In this document: one piece after another, positions 10,424 to 19,934 of the stretch
Position numbering within the stretch: the stretch's first letter is position 1
Layout of the letters: every line of letters begins with the position of its first letter
Origin: Pseudevernia furfuracea
Taxonomy: Eukaryota; Ascomycota; Lecanoromycetes; Lecanorales; Parmeliaceae
Reading direction: 5' to 3'
Assembly: GCA_022315425.1 (NCBI GenBank)
Contig: JAIUPT010000050.1
Coordinates: 1,364,001-1,428,000 of the forward strand
DNA length: 64,000 bases
Made by a program: the position numbers and the translations under genes
Notes under the pieces: model-generated
What the model was told of the DNA's origin: nothing
What the model saw: only the letters and a program-made list of their open reading frames with translations
The model's database searches: none

Positions 10424-12022
10424 ATGGTGAGAGAGCGTACGCCCGCTCGAAATCGGCCAAAGTCTCAGCTGGGTGAATCCTGGGTAGTTGAGAGTGATGG
10501 CGACGATGAATACACTCCTCCGTCAAAGCAGGCGGATGGAATAAGACGCTCGCAGGCAACAGCAGAGCCTGCAGAGAGCCCGCGTAAGAGACCATCTCGT
10601 GTTAATGCCAGAGCCAGTGCTGAACCGGAGTTCATCATGCCTTCTATACATGAAGGCAACGTTGGTGGGTCTTGGCTCGGAGAAGAGAAAGCGAGGGTGG
10701 AGAAGGACTCTAGTAAAGCGAATAGGAGGGTTGAACGACTTGAAGACAGAGGCAGGTCTACGTCTACGTCCACGTCTTACCGTTTCAAGGACCAAGGAGG
10801 ACAAGAGAAGCTCGTCAAGGCCTCGGAAGATGTCGCGAATATTATAAGACCAATGTTCGCATGGATGTGCGATGTTTTGGGTGGGGCTCTGCATGCGTTA
10901 AAAACTCCAATCTCATACCTGATCGCTGGCTGGCTCCTTGTTGGACTACTAGTATTCCTACGGAATTTGCTTTTCAGCTCCATCTACACTGCACTGTCGC
11001 CCGTGTGCCGTGTCCCCGGCGCCTCATTCCTTAATCTTCCAATGTGCCAGTCTCCAGTATCGATCCAATATTCGGGCGAGGAACCGCCACTCGTGCAATT
11101 CGACCAGCTTATGACTGTGCAAAACAAATTCGAAGCGGTCCTGCAAGAAAGCGCTGGCGGCGTATCTCTCCCACTGGATATGAAACGAGGTGAAACCTCG
11201 ATCCGTGACCTACGACAAGTTGTTCGCTTCAGCCAGTTACATTCTAAGAACGAACTTGTTCTCGAGTTTGACGGCTTCATAGAAACTGCTCGCATTGCGT
11301 CCTACGACCTACAAAAGTTCAATAGCCATGTTGGCCGAGGCGTCGACAATATCCTTGCCACTGCCCGCTGGACAAAGCGCGTCCTAGATGGCATAGCTGA
11401 GCGCGATGGATCTCAAGGAGCTATAGCCTCGTTTTTCAACGACAAAGTCCTTGCGCCTTTCCAGCCTATCAGATTCACAGAAGACGCTTTATTAGACCAG
11501 TACATTCAGCATACACGCGTCGTTGAAGAGGAGATCAATCGCCTTGTGATGGAAGCGCAAGCTTTACTTCTTGTCCTTCAAAACCTCGAGGACCGCCTTG
11601 ATGTCATTCATGGCATAGCAGTGCGCGATGATTTGCACGCACAGGGTAGCAGGGCGGAGGTGCTGTCGCAGCTCTGGACAATGCTCGGTGGTAACCGCAG
11701 CAAACTAGGCAAGTTCGATTCACAGCTACGTCTCTTGGGTCAAGTGAACACTTATCGCCAAAACGCAATAGCTCATGTGAGTGGGACGTTGGTTAGGCTG
11801 CAGGGAATGGGCGCTGAGTTGGAAGAGTTGAGGGAGCGGGTTGGAGGGGTGGAATTGTTGGGTGGGAAAGGTAGTGTTCCGCTAAGTCTGCATATTGAGA
11901 ATATTGAGATGGGCGTGGAAAGATTGGAGAGGGGGAGGAAAGGCGCGAAGGAGCTAGAAAATGAAGAACTGAGGAAGTCTCTGGAGAAGGGAAAGGGAAG
12001 TGAAAGGATGATCGAGGGGTGA
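10424..12022 (+). CDS. Uncharacterised single-pass membrane protein
   Basis: 532 aa in a single exon; I do not recognise the family. Residues ~1-150 are polar, disordered and rich in Ser/Arg/Glu/Pro. One strong hydrophobic segment lies near residues 163-190 (ISYLIAGWLLVGLLVFLRNL). It is followed by a ~340-residue domain of mostly helical, heptad-like sequence containing several Glu-Leu repeats, which ends in a Lys/Glu-rich tail. The arrangement (disordered basic N-terminus, one membrane helix, helical domain on the other side) would suit a nuclear-envelope or ER protein, but that is inference only. Coding character is even throughout and no intron is needed. MITE B lies ~230 bp upstream. Confidence 0.8.
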   Translation: MVRERTPARNRPKSQLGESWVVESDGDDEYTPPSKQADGIRRSQATAEPAESPRKRPSRVNARASAEPEFIMPSIHEGNVGGSWLGEEKARVEKDSSKANRRVERLEDRGRSTSTSTSYRFKDQGGQEKLVKASEDVANIIRPMFAWMCDVLGGALHALKTPISYLIAGWLLVGLLVFLRNLLFSSIYTALSPVCRVPGASFLNLPMCQSPVSIQYSGEEPPLVQFDQLMTVQNKFEAVLQESAGGVSLPLDMKRGETSIRDLRQVVRFSQLHSKNELVLEFDGFIETARIASYDLQKFNSHVGRGVDNILATARWTKRVLDGIAERDGSQGAIASFFNDKVLAPFQPIRFTEDALLDQYIQHTRVVEEEINRLVMEAQALLLVLQNLEDRLDVIHGIAVRDDLHAQGSRAEVLSQLWTMLGGNRSKLGKFDSQLRLLGQVNTYRQNAIAHVSGTLVRLQGMGAELEELRERVGGVELLGGKGSVPLSLHIENIEMGVERLERGRKGAKELENEELRKSLEKGKGSERMIEG

Positions 12023-12335
12023 TGGACCCTCCTGCTCGAGGAGTTTGGACATGACTATTTCGATTTGTTTATGACAGATACCCATTTGTAGCCATTTCAA
12101 GTTCGAGATTGGAGAAGATGATAGGAAAGAGATTCGTGCATCTTGTGGAATTGAAATAATCAGTATATTGCTGTGGATATTCAGCAATCAATCAAACCGA
12201 GTCTCGACTATCAGTCCAATCAAAAGACATTGAAGGACCAAAAACTCTCTCCATTACACCGCCTCCTAATATTGCTCGCACTCGTAAGCCTTGGAAATCC
12301 ATAACCGTCTCTAGACTGTCCATGATACAGATACT

Positions 12336-14108
12336 CTACATCCTTTGCATCTGAGCCTCTTGCATCTGCATCTCCTCATCACGACCCACGACGCCCTTCA
12401 TCATATATCCCGGCATTGGGGGGTTGTACTTGCTGGCCGCACGAAGTCTTGCACCGAACTTATAAATAATCCATGGAATGGGTATCAACGCAGCTGAGAT
12501 AAAACCAAAGGTCGAATATGTCCAGCCACCTGTCAAGTTTGTGATCACTATCATCATTCTCAATTAATTTTCGTGGTCAAAGGTTTTGAGTTAGCAGGCG
12601 ACTTACTCTGGATGATCACAAGTGGGATTATGGCCGCGAGGACCAGTCTGAACGAAGCCGCTGCTGTGAGTGCCGACAGCGTACCGCGCGGGGGGTAGGC
12701 ATCGAAGAGATATGAGATCGAGGAGATCTGAGTCACAGAATTAAATCAGGTTTGACAGGCACATAGAAACATACTTACGATGATAGATTGGGCGCCCCAG
12801 ACGTACACCGCAGTGCCAAATATGGGGCTCAGATAGTGAATCGACGGGCTTGCAGTCCAGCCAATCCAGAAGAGTGAGGTCATTACAAGGGGTCCCCCTA
12901 TCATTGCAGGCAACATTCGGTATTCCTCCGGTACTGTACCATCGTGATTTCTTGTGCACCAATGAGGAACGCTAATATCGACGATAGTAGACATGGCAGT
13001 GGACAGCGAGGCACCGAGGATAGCTGCACTGAAGGCAATCCCTACCTGCTCCACGGTGAAGTTATAGGTGGTCTCTAGGACAGCAGGGATTGCGATGAAC
13101 CATTGGAAGGTGACCGCAAAGATGAAGCCTACTTCCAAGCTCAGACCAATGACGATAGGCTCGGTGACTAACATCTTCAAGGGTACGAAGAATGTCACGA
13201 TCGCCATGTCCTGCAGAGTGACTCCACTTTGGGCATCCATGAGCTTCAGAGGCATACCGGTATGTTTGGCTCGGCGTCTCTGGATTTCGCGTGGATAAGT
13301 ATCCGGCTGCGCAATGCCAAAGAGGTAAACGCCGAGAGCAAGGATCAGAACGATCCACTGAGTCCAACGCCAGCCACCATAGGCGACGACAAAGCCTCCG
13401 ATGAGAGGTCCTGCGAGAGGTATGAGCCTGCCAGCCTATTGAGCATGATGGGGTGGAGCTTACCACATGCTGCCCCTATGAAAGAAGCCAGAGCGAGGAA
13501 CGAATAATACACTACAGTGGTGTTTGCAGACCAAACATCGGCAAAGGTCCCTTCGATCAACACGAGGCAAGGGCCTCCGAAGAAGCCAGCGAAGAAGCGG
13601 CATACCGCTAGAGCTGCGAAAGAGCGGGAAAACGAGGTACCTAGGATGAAAAGGCTGAAGGTCGGTAGGGAGACCAAGTAAATTGCCTGGCGCCCGAATC
13701 GTTCACTAAGGTGCGGTGTAATTATTGGCGCGAAGGCGATGCCCAGAATATTCAAGGAGAGGCCGAGGATTGCAACCTGCATTGTCACATGGAAGCGTTC
13801 AACGATCCCAGAGATTCCAGCTGTGTAGCTGGTGATACCTAGGGCACTATAGATGCTTAGTTGGTCTGTATCAAGTATAATGCGACTGAAGTCATGACTT
13901 ACACCACCCAGGCAAATGCGAATGCAACCGCTGAGACATAGACTTTCTTGTAGAGCGGCCAGTTTTGTGGATTCTCAGGGTCATCAGCAAGCATCATGTG
14001 ACCAGCGGCAGCCATGGGGTCTGCAGCGGTCTTCATCATATCTGCATTCGGGCTAGTAGAGTCGGTCATGTCAAGGTGAGAAGGAGAGGCAGCATCGGAG
14101 GTCATCAT
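12336..14108 (-). CDS. MFS transporter, DHA1 (drug:H+/polyamine) family
   Basis: Twelve-helix proton antiporter of the DHA1 type, expected at the plasma membrane and exporting polyamines or toxic compounds; the substrate cannot be read from sequence. Exons on the minus strand: 14108-13903, 13846-13464, 13410-12779, 12727-12607 and 12547-12336 (517 aa). Seen: the cytoplasmic N-terminal motif DDPENPQNW typical of these transporters, the loop motif LSERFGRQAIY, and CRFFAGFFGGPCLVLIEGTFADV in helices 4-5. Introns are 51-59 nt. ATGs at 14240 and 14162 are also in frame; 14108 was chosen because a TATA-like box lies ~90 nt upstream of it. The protein is transcribed divergently from glutathione reductase. 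Confidence 0.92.
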
Positions 14109-14197
14109 TGTTGCGTCTGACCAATTGCAGATATTTCTCAAGCTTTCTTCAACGGAGTGCATGTGTTTCTGGTGAAGAACGGGAAGGACCCCAAGTA

Positions 14198-14205
14198 AAT
14201 ATATA
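14198..14205 (-). promoter_or_regulatory. TATA-like box for the MFS gene
   Basis: TATATATT on the minus strand, ~90 nt upstream of the chosen start. Confidence 0.4.
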
Positions 14206-14951
14206 GTAGAAAAGAAGATTACATCCTTGCTCTTGTGCAAGACAATATTCGAGGCTGAAAGATCTTCAAAGGAGGGATTATTGAATCTCTACGCCAAGAG
14301 GATTATCCCCTCAGACGCAAGTTCTCAACGTATGCACAGCTCGATCAGTGTGGTAATAGCTCATCCGCAGGGCAAAGTTTTCGAGCCAATAGCAACGGGA
14401 CTGGTAATAGCACTGACGTTCCTCGGAGAGGGCATGAGTGTGGTGAACAGCATGTATGCAAGCAGCAAAGGCTGGGAGGATGAAGATTAGGAAACATGGA
14501 GATGAAAGTTGCAGAGACAATTTAATTTCATAGGAGCATCACCACAAGATACCTTATGACATTGGAGCCAATAAAGACTACCGTCGGAAAGGCCTAGAGA
14601 ATGAAGGTTTGATGAGAATGATGATGAGATAGGGAGAGTTGGATAGGAAGTAGTAGAGTATGGCTGTATGGACTGAGAAGATGATTAGATTATCCTGCGA
14701 CTTGCAAACAGTGGGAGATTATATAAAATCTTAAAATGGTGAAAGATTCCTAATCTCTCTTGCCCCTCTTGCGCAAGCGTGGTTTCCTCCGAGTGCTCCG
14801 AGATCACTCATCCTCGTCGATTCCACAACATCATTCATGATGCAGTCCAGCAGCTGAAGAGTATTTATTGTAATTTCACAACATCTTCTTGCATGAGACT
14901 GATTGTGGCGCATGTAATCAGTCAATCGCGTCGCCTCCGCCGATGCTTAAG

Positions 14952-14959
14952 TATATAAA
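14952..14959 (+). promoter_or_regulatory. TATA box for glutathione reductase
   Basis: TATATAAA, 92 nt upstream of the ATG at 15051. It would place the transcript start downstream of the in-frame ATG at 14943. Confidence 0.5.
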
Positions 14960-15050
14960 TGGTCTCATCCTTACTCCACCCCAATTAATCTGCTTCTATC
15001 CAACACTGGCTTCGTTCCGATTAGCAAGCATCTCCAGACAATTATCCACC

Positions 15051-16698
15051 ATGGCCCCAATCGCCAAACAGTACTACGACTTTATTGTCATCGGAGGAGG
15101 TAGTGGAGGCTCCGGCGCTGCCAGGAGAGCCTCTGGTTGGTATGGAGCAAAGACATTGCTAGTCGAGAACAAACGGAGTGGTGGAACGTGCGTCAATGTA
15201 GGGTTAGTGGAAGACAGTGTGCCTCAGATTCTGAGCCCTGGCTAAGTGTCAACCCCTCTACTCAAGATGTGTGCCTAAAAAGATCACCTGGAACTTCGCA
15301 AGCGTATCAGAAATGCTGAAGGATGGCGTGCACTACGGCTACGATATCCCGCAAGATATCAAGTTTAGCTTCGCCGATTTTAAGAAGAAGCGCGATGCGA
15401 ACATCGAAGGCCTCAATCAGGTCTATGAGCGTAATTGGAGCCGTGAGAACATTGATCTCGTTCGCGGCACTGCTACATTCACAAGCCAAAAGGAGATAGA
15501 GGTCATTATGGAAGACGGGGGAAAGGCTGCATATACTGCCCCGCACATCTTAATTGCAACCGGAGGATACCCTAACAAGCCTCAAGACATTCCTGGAGCA
15601 GAGCTCGGCATCACTAGCGATGGCTTCTTCGATATCGAAGAATTACCAAAGAAGATGGCCTTTGTTGGTGCAGGTTACATTGCAGTCGAACTTGCTGGGG
15701 TAATGAACGCCGTAAGTTATGTCTTCGGAGTTTTTTCTGCCCTATTGAGATTGCTTTTTGGGTCGCAAGACATGTTGCGGGAGCAAGCCATTCCTAAGAC
15801 TGTTCGCACGACTCAAGTTGTATCCTGAAAGAGATATGCTGACTCCGAATTCATTAAGATCGGAGTCGAGACCCACATGTTCATTCGAGGCAATACTTTT
15901 CTGAGGAGTTTTGATCCAATGGTCCAGGAAACCCTCACCCAGCGATATGAAGACGCTGGCGTAATAATCCACAAGAACCACAAAGGGTTCAAGGAGGTTG
16001 TCGGTCTCCGAGAAGGGAAGGGAGAGGATAAATTGCTCAAACTCGTTGAGAGCAATGGAGAGGAAATAGAAGTCAACGAATTGTTATGGGCTATTGGTCG
16101 AGCTCCGGAAATTGATAAGCTTAATCCAGCAAAGATTGGGGTCAAGCTCGCAGAGAAGGGCCACATCGAAGTCGATGAGTATCAAAACACCAATGTCGAA
16201 GGCGTCTATGCACTGGGAGATGTGACCGGTCAGGCAGAGTTGACGCCAGTGGCCATTGCAGCAGGTCGCGCCCTCTCAAACCGTCTTTTTGGCTTGCAGC
16301 ACCCGTTGGGGGGGCCTCATTTGCCCCAGAAAGTGGACTACTCCAACATTCCTACTGTCGTCTTTGCCCATCCCGAAGTTGGGACAATTGGATTAACTGA
16401 GCCCGCTGCTATCGACAACTATGGTAAGGACAACATCAAGACCTACCACACACGCTTCACACCCATGTTTTATTCTTTCCATCCTGCAGAGGAGAAGAAG
16501 CTGCAACCGACGGAGTATAAGCTTATCTGTCAAGGCAGCGAAGAGAAGATTGTAGGCATGCACATTTTAGGAGCCGGCAGCAGTGAAATGATGCAGGGGT
16601 TTGGAGTGGCAGTAAAGATGGGAGCAAGGAAGAGGGATTTCGATGCATGCGTGGCCATCCACCCAACAAGTGCCGAGGAATTGGTTACCATGAGGTGA
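15051..16698 (+). CDS. GLR1: Glutathione reductase
   Basis: FAD-dependent disulfide oxidoreductase that regenerates GSH from GSSG using NADPH. Exons: 15051-15202, 15267-15711 and 15859-16698 (478 aa). Seen: FAD motif IVIGGGSGGSGAARRAS, redox-active GGTCVNVGCVPKK (both Cys present, the motif formed across intron 1), NADPH-binding GAGYIAVELAGV, second FAD motif YALGDVTG, and C-terminal dimer-interface HPTSAEELVTMR. Intron 2 (147 nt) is introner-like. The frame is open upstream of the ATG for 54 codons and includes FRLASISRQLST, which resembles a mitochondrial presequence. Yeast GLR1 makes mitochondrial and cytosolic forms from two starts, so dual targeting is possible here. Confidence 0.96.
15712..15858 (+). 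mobile_element. Introner-like intron, family 1, copy 2 (in glutathione reductase)
   Basis: A 147-nt intron that opens GTAAGTTATG and closes TTCATTAAG, a near-copy of the reductase intron at 7214-7341. It has 18 extra nt next to GCAAG, where the stem CGCAA-GACATG-TTGCG can form. The substitution in the ACGACT/AGTTGT stem keeps a G-U pair. Branch region ATGCTGACTCCGAA is identical. It is inserted in phase 0 between codons of a conserved stretch (GVMNA/IGVETH). Confidence 0.85.
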
Positions 16699-17676
16699 AA
16701 AGGCTAGACGCACTGGGTAGCGTCCCAAGAGAACTTCGATTCTCACATTTTCATCCTCATCTTTCTGACCGGGACCGCGCCACACAGCCTTTCCATTGAG
16801 CTTGGGCCCTTGTTGAAGGAATAATTTCCCTACTCAAGCACCCGGCAAGAAAAGTCCGCTGCCTTTTTGTCCGAGCCTTCCGAATGTTACCCAGGGACGT
16901 ATGACGATATCGCATGGTTCTAATAACACATATTCCGTCCAAGCAGGCTCGAGGCGAGACAAGGCCACTGTATCTCGGCGACGGTGATTTTCCGTAAGTG
17001 CTTACAACAGTAAAGGAGCAAAAGGAGACGGTGATTCGGTGTACACAGCCACACGAAGATTGACTGAATGCTAGTATGCGAAACAACGAGGCCAGAATTG
17101 TGGCACATTGTGTGTATTTTCAGTGCAAAGTTTCACCGGTCACTAATACTTATCGGGAGGATTTCAGTCAGCCTGGAGGCTCTGCGGTATGGGGGGCGCA
17201 GCGTCCTGAGGCAACCTCGCAACCAAGCCCCGTTACCTCCCCTATGCAGTGAAGAACAAAGCTCATGAATCTTGCTCAATTGCAAGCCAATGCAAGCGAA
17301 TGTCTGCTTCTGATACACTGTTGCATCGGAATGATTTTACAGCCACTGCTTCCCGGCGCTTCTTCACCTGCCAATAATGTACTCTACACCTTTTTTTAGC
17401 CGAGGAGGCTATGAAATCCCTAACAATTTCTCTTTTGCTTGGGGTTTCATCCTGTCACTAAAAGAGTGTAGCCTTATGTCCTCAGTCATAAACACCCGTG
17501 ATTTCCTGAAGATTGTTCTTTCTTGTCTATCTTCATGCCCTTTCATTCTGCCTTGACCTTGTCGCTCAATTCCTCACCTTTCTGACAGCAAGATAGCAAA
17601 GACCTTCGGTGAATCGTTCATCTATATCTCCTCTCCTAAGTCCACTTTCACCTTCGCAAAAAGTACCTCTCCTAGA
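16699..17676. other. Intergenic downstream of glutathione reductase
   Basis: About 980 bases. Short overlapping frames occur on both strands, without family features. From ~17360 the plus strand becomes CT-rich, as expected for the promoter or leader of the next gene. I saw no repeat or RNA gene. Confidence 0.45.
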
Positions 17677-18399
17677 ATGTGCTGGCCCCAGCTCGTCGGC
17701 GGCGTCGAAGTCGAAGAACGACGCCCGCGAACCCCGAATGAGCCTCGGCACAAGCGTCTCAACTTCGTCAGAGGTCATCGACGGGACTCCGACGAGTGGG
17801 TAACCAGGCCACACACAAGAAGGCTCACACAGCAGGAGCTATGGGACCGCCGACGAGAGCAAGAATTGGCACAACAAAGACACCTGTATCCTATTCCGCA
17901 CCCACAACTTCAAGAATTCCATGACCCACGAATGATTCAATTGCCGCCTGGCCACCAAGGCCATCAAGCCGGATTCGACCCACACGGCCATCACGGACAC
18001 CACGGACAGCCGCAACTAGACCGTCGTTCCCATCAAAGTGATGATGACTTCATCGCGATTGAAGACTTGGGTCACGATGGCCACGACGGTCATGACGGCC
18101 ACGGCCATCTTGAGCCGCGCATCATCTGCCGAAGGCCACCCAAGTCCCATTTACCCAAAGGTCTCAAAGCAAATGTGGGAGGTCACAGAAAGAAGTATTC
18201 AATCTCGTCATCTTCCTCCGACGACAGTAGCAGTTCCGACAGCTCTTCTGGATTCGGCGAGGGCTTTAGAGCCGGGCGGCGATCACTGTCGAAAAGACCT
18301 GCTCGGAGAGGAAGGAGTAGAAGTCGCCTCACGGATGATAGCTTTGAAGACTTGATGCAGCCACGGTTGAGGAGTCGGTCGACAAGAGGGAGGTGGTAG
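17677..18399 (+). CDS. Hypothetical low-complexity His/Gly/Asp- and Arg/Ser-rich protein
   Basis: 240 aa; family not recognised. The first third is Arg/Glu-rich (LTQQELWDRRREQELAQQ). The middle is rich in His/Gly/Gln/Asp with HDGHDGHDGHGH, which could bind metal. There is a poly-Ser block with SDDSSSSDSSS, and the C-terminus is Arg/Ser dipeptide-rich (RRGRSRSR, RLRSRSTRGRW), as in nuclear or RNA-associated proteins. Protein-like composition over the full frame supports coding. The start is uncertain: a second frame from 17609 is also open and Ser-rich, and an upstream exon cannot be excluded. Confidence 0.6.
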   Translation: MCWPQLVGGVEVEERRPRTPNEPRHKRLNFVRGHRRDSDEWVTRPHTRRLTQQELWDRRREQELAQQRHLYPIPHPQLQEFHDPRMIQLPPGHQGHQAGFDPHGHHGHHGQPQLDRRSHQSDDDFIAIEDLGHDGHDGHDGHGHLEPRIICRRPPKSHLPKGLKANVGGHRKKYSISSSSSDDSSSSDSSSGFGEGFRAGRRSLSKRPARRGRSRSRLTDDSFEDLMQPRLRSRSTRGRW

Positions 18400-19934
18400 T
18401 GATTGGATGAGTATGATGAGTGTCGGGCAGGTCCAAATTAGCAAGCTTGTTGAATACTTGTGAGAGTGGCGATCATCTCGTCGTGAGATGCCCTGGGTTT
18501 GGTCAGTCGACCGGTCGGGCTTTGGTGTATTTTATGCTGTAAAGTAATGGAACGTAACGCTATTTATTCACACTTGCTGTGCTTTATTTGCAATTGCGGT
18601 AGAGGTCGCAAGCCCTGCATGAAAGATGGCCTGGGAAAAAGCGGCAACGTTTCGGAAAAGAGCTCTGGCTTTGTCCAATGATATCTTGAGCTTTGTAGGA
18701 GAATGACTGAGAACAACGAGCAAGACGGTGTCGGAACAGAAAGTACTTCTTTGGGTATTTACAACCTCTCGTCTTCTCATGGGCAGCTGTCCCTGACATT
18801 AAGACATATGACATCAAACGCTCCCCAAAAGTTCAAGCCATACACGCCTGAGCTGCTCATCCATATCATGTTAGGTCCCATGCTCCATTGCAGTTCGATC
18901 CCCCGTGCCACTTGCCCTCTTCAATCTTGGCACTCCAGGGCACAGCTGAGCCTTCGATGACTAGTATTCAGAGGCCAATCAAGCGATGATGCAGCGTTTG
19001 AGCAGTGATGGGGTGATATTCTGATGTTACCGCCGCATCCTACGTCTTTCAATTCTCCGACCTCCTCCCTTGCCACTCGAGCCGTTGAGCTTCCAGACTG
19101 GTCGATGAGATTTACATGGTGGATGCCGCTGTTAAGCCAGGGACACCAGGAAAGGCCCCGACAGTTGATGCCGGCCTTTATGGCTTCTGCTCTGTCAAGA
19201 GGGTCGTCGAGGCTGACTGAGGTCCGTGCCCGTTACGACAGCAACATTGAAAGAGAGCCAGAATGTAAGCCGAAGGTGGAGGGGTGTCCGTATGATGGGA
19301 GCGGAGGTAAATGCAGCATTTTCAGAATGTGGTGTCGAACTCGCGGATAATGGCTCTTTGGGTCCTACTTCGTAGGTAAAGATGAACCTGGACCAAGCCT
19401 TTCGATCGGCGGCAGCAGGCCTGATATAAATTCTTCAAGGCTTGCATTGTTGACACCGACTTTGACTAAGGAGTAATCTTTTGCTTCGCTTGGTGTTCGA
19501 AATGACAATGTCTGATCTTGAACAACTTCAGCTGTCATCGAAAGGTTGAGGTCTTCTTAACATATATGCGAATGCAGTGCTTAGCGATTCACGGCTATCT
19601 TATCCTTCTACGTGTCGGAAGTATACGCCAATATGGTTTGGATTTTGCGATAAGTGTTCGAGACAAACGGTTGCGCTTACAGCGCAAGGTCGTGTATGTG
19701 TTTGCGACCCATGCGCTCCCAGTCGCGCAACATTGAAAATAGCTTGAAACCAGTAACAGCCAATCAACTGAGACTAACATCTTAGCATTTCCTCCGGTGA
19801 TAATTGCGCACCTGAAAGCAACCATCAGCGTGTCTCAGACGCTGGAAATGTACCACTTGACGGCACTTGTCTTAGATTCAAACTCACCATTTGGTGTGTA
19901 TGTACGCATGATTCGGTAATCAATCGAAATATTT
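18400..19934. other. Intergenic, ~1.5 kb, no supported gene
   Basis: This separates the His/Ser-rich gene from the 3' end of beta-mannosidase. The longest frame (19024-19350, plus) has no domain, and its composition looks random. No tandem or inverted repeat was evident. Confidence 0.45.

Larger units (their letters stand above)
14109..15050. other. Divergent promoter between MFS transporter and glutathione reductase
   Basis: About 940 bases holding both 5' regions. Each gene has a TATA-like box about 90 nt before its start. A 7-bp inverted repeat ACTGATT/AATCAGT lies at ~14899-14923. No gene is evident. Confidence 0.55.

Noticed and set aside
19024..19350. 108-codon plus-strand frame between the His-rich protein and beta-mannosidase
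   Set aside because: Composition looks random and no family motif is visible.
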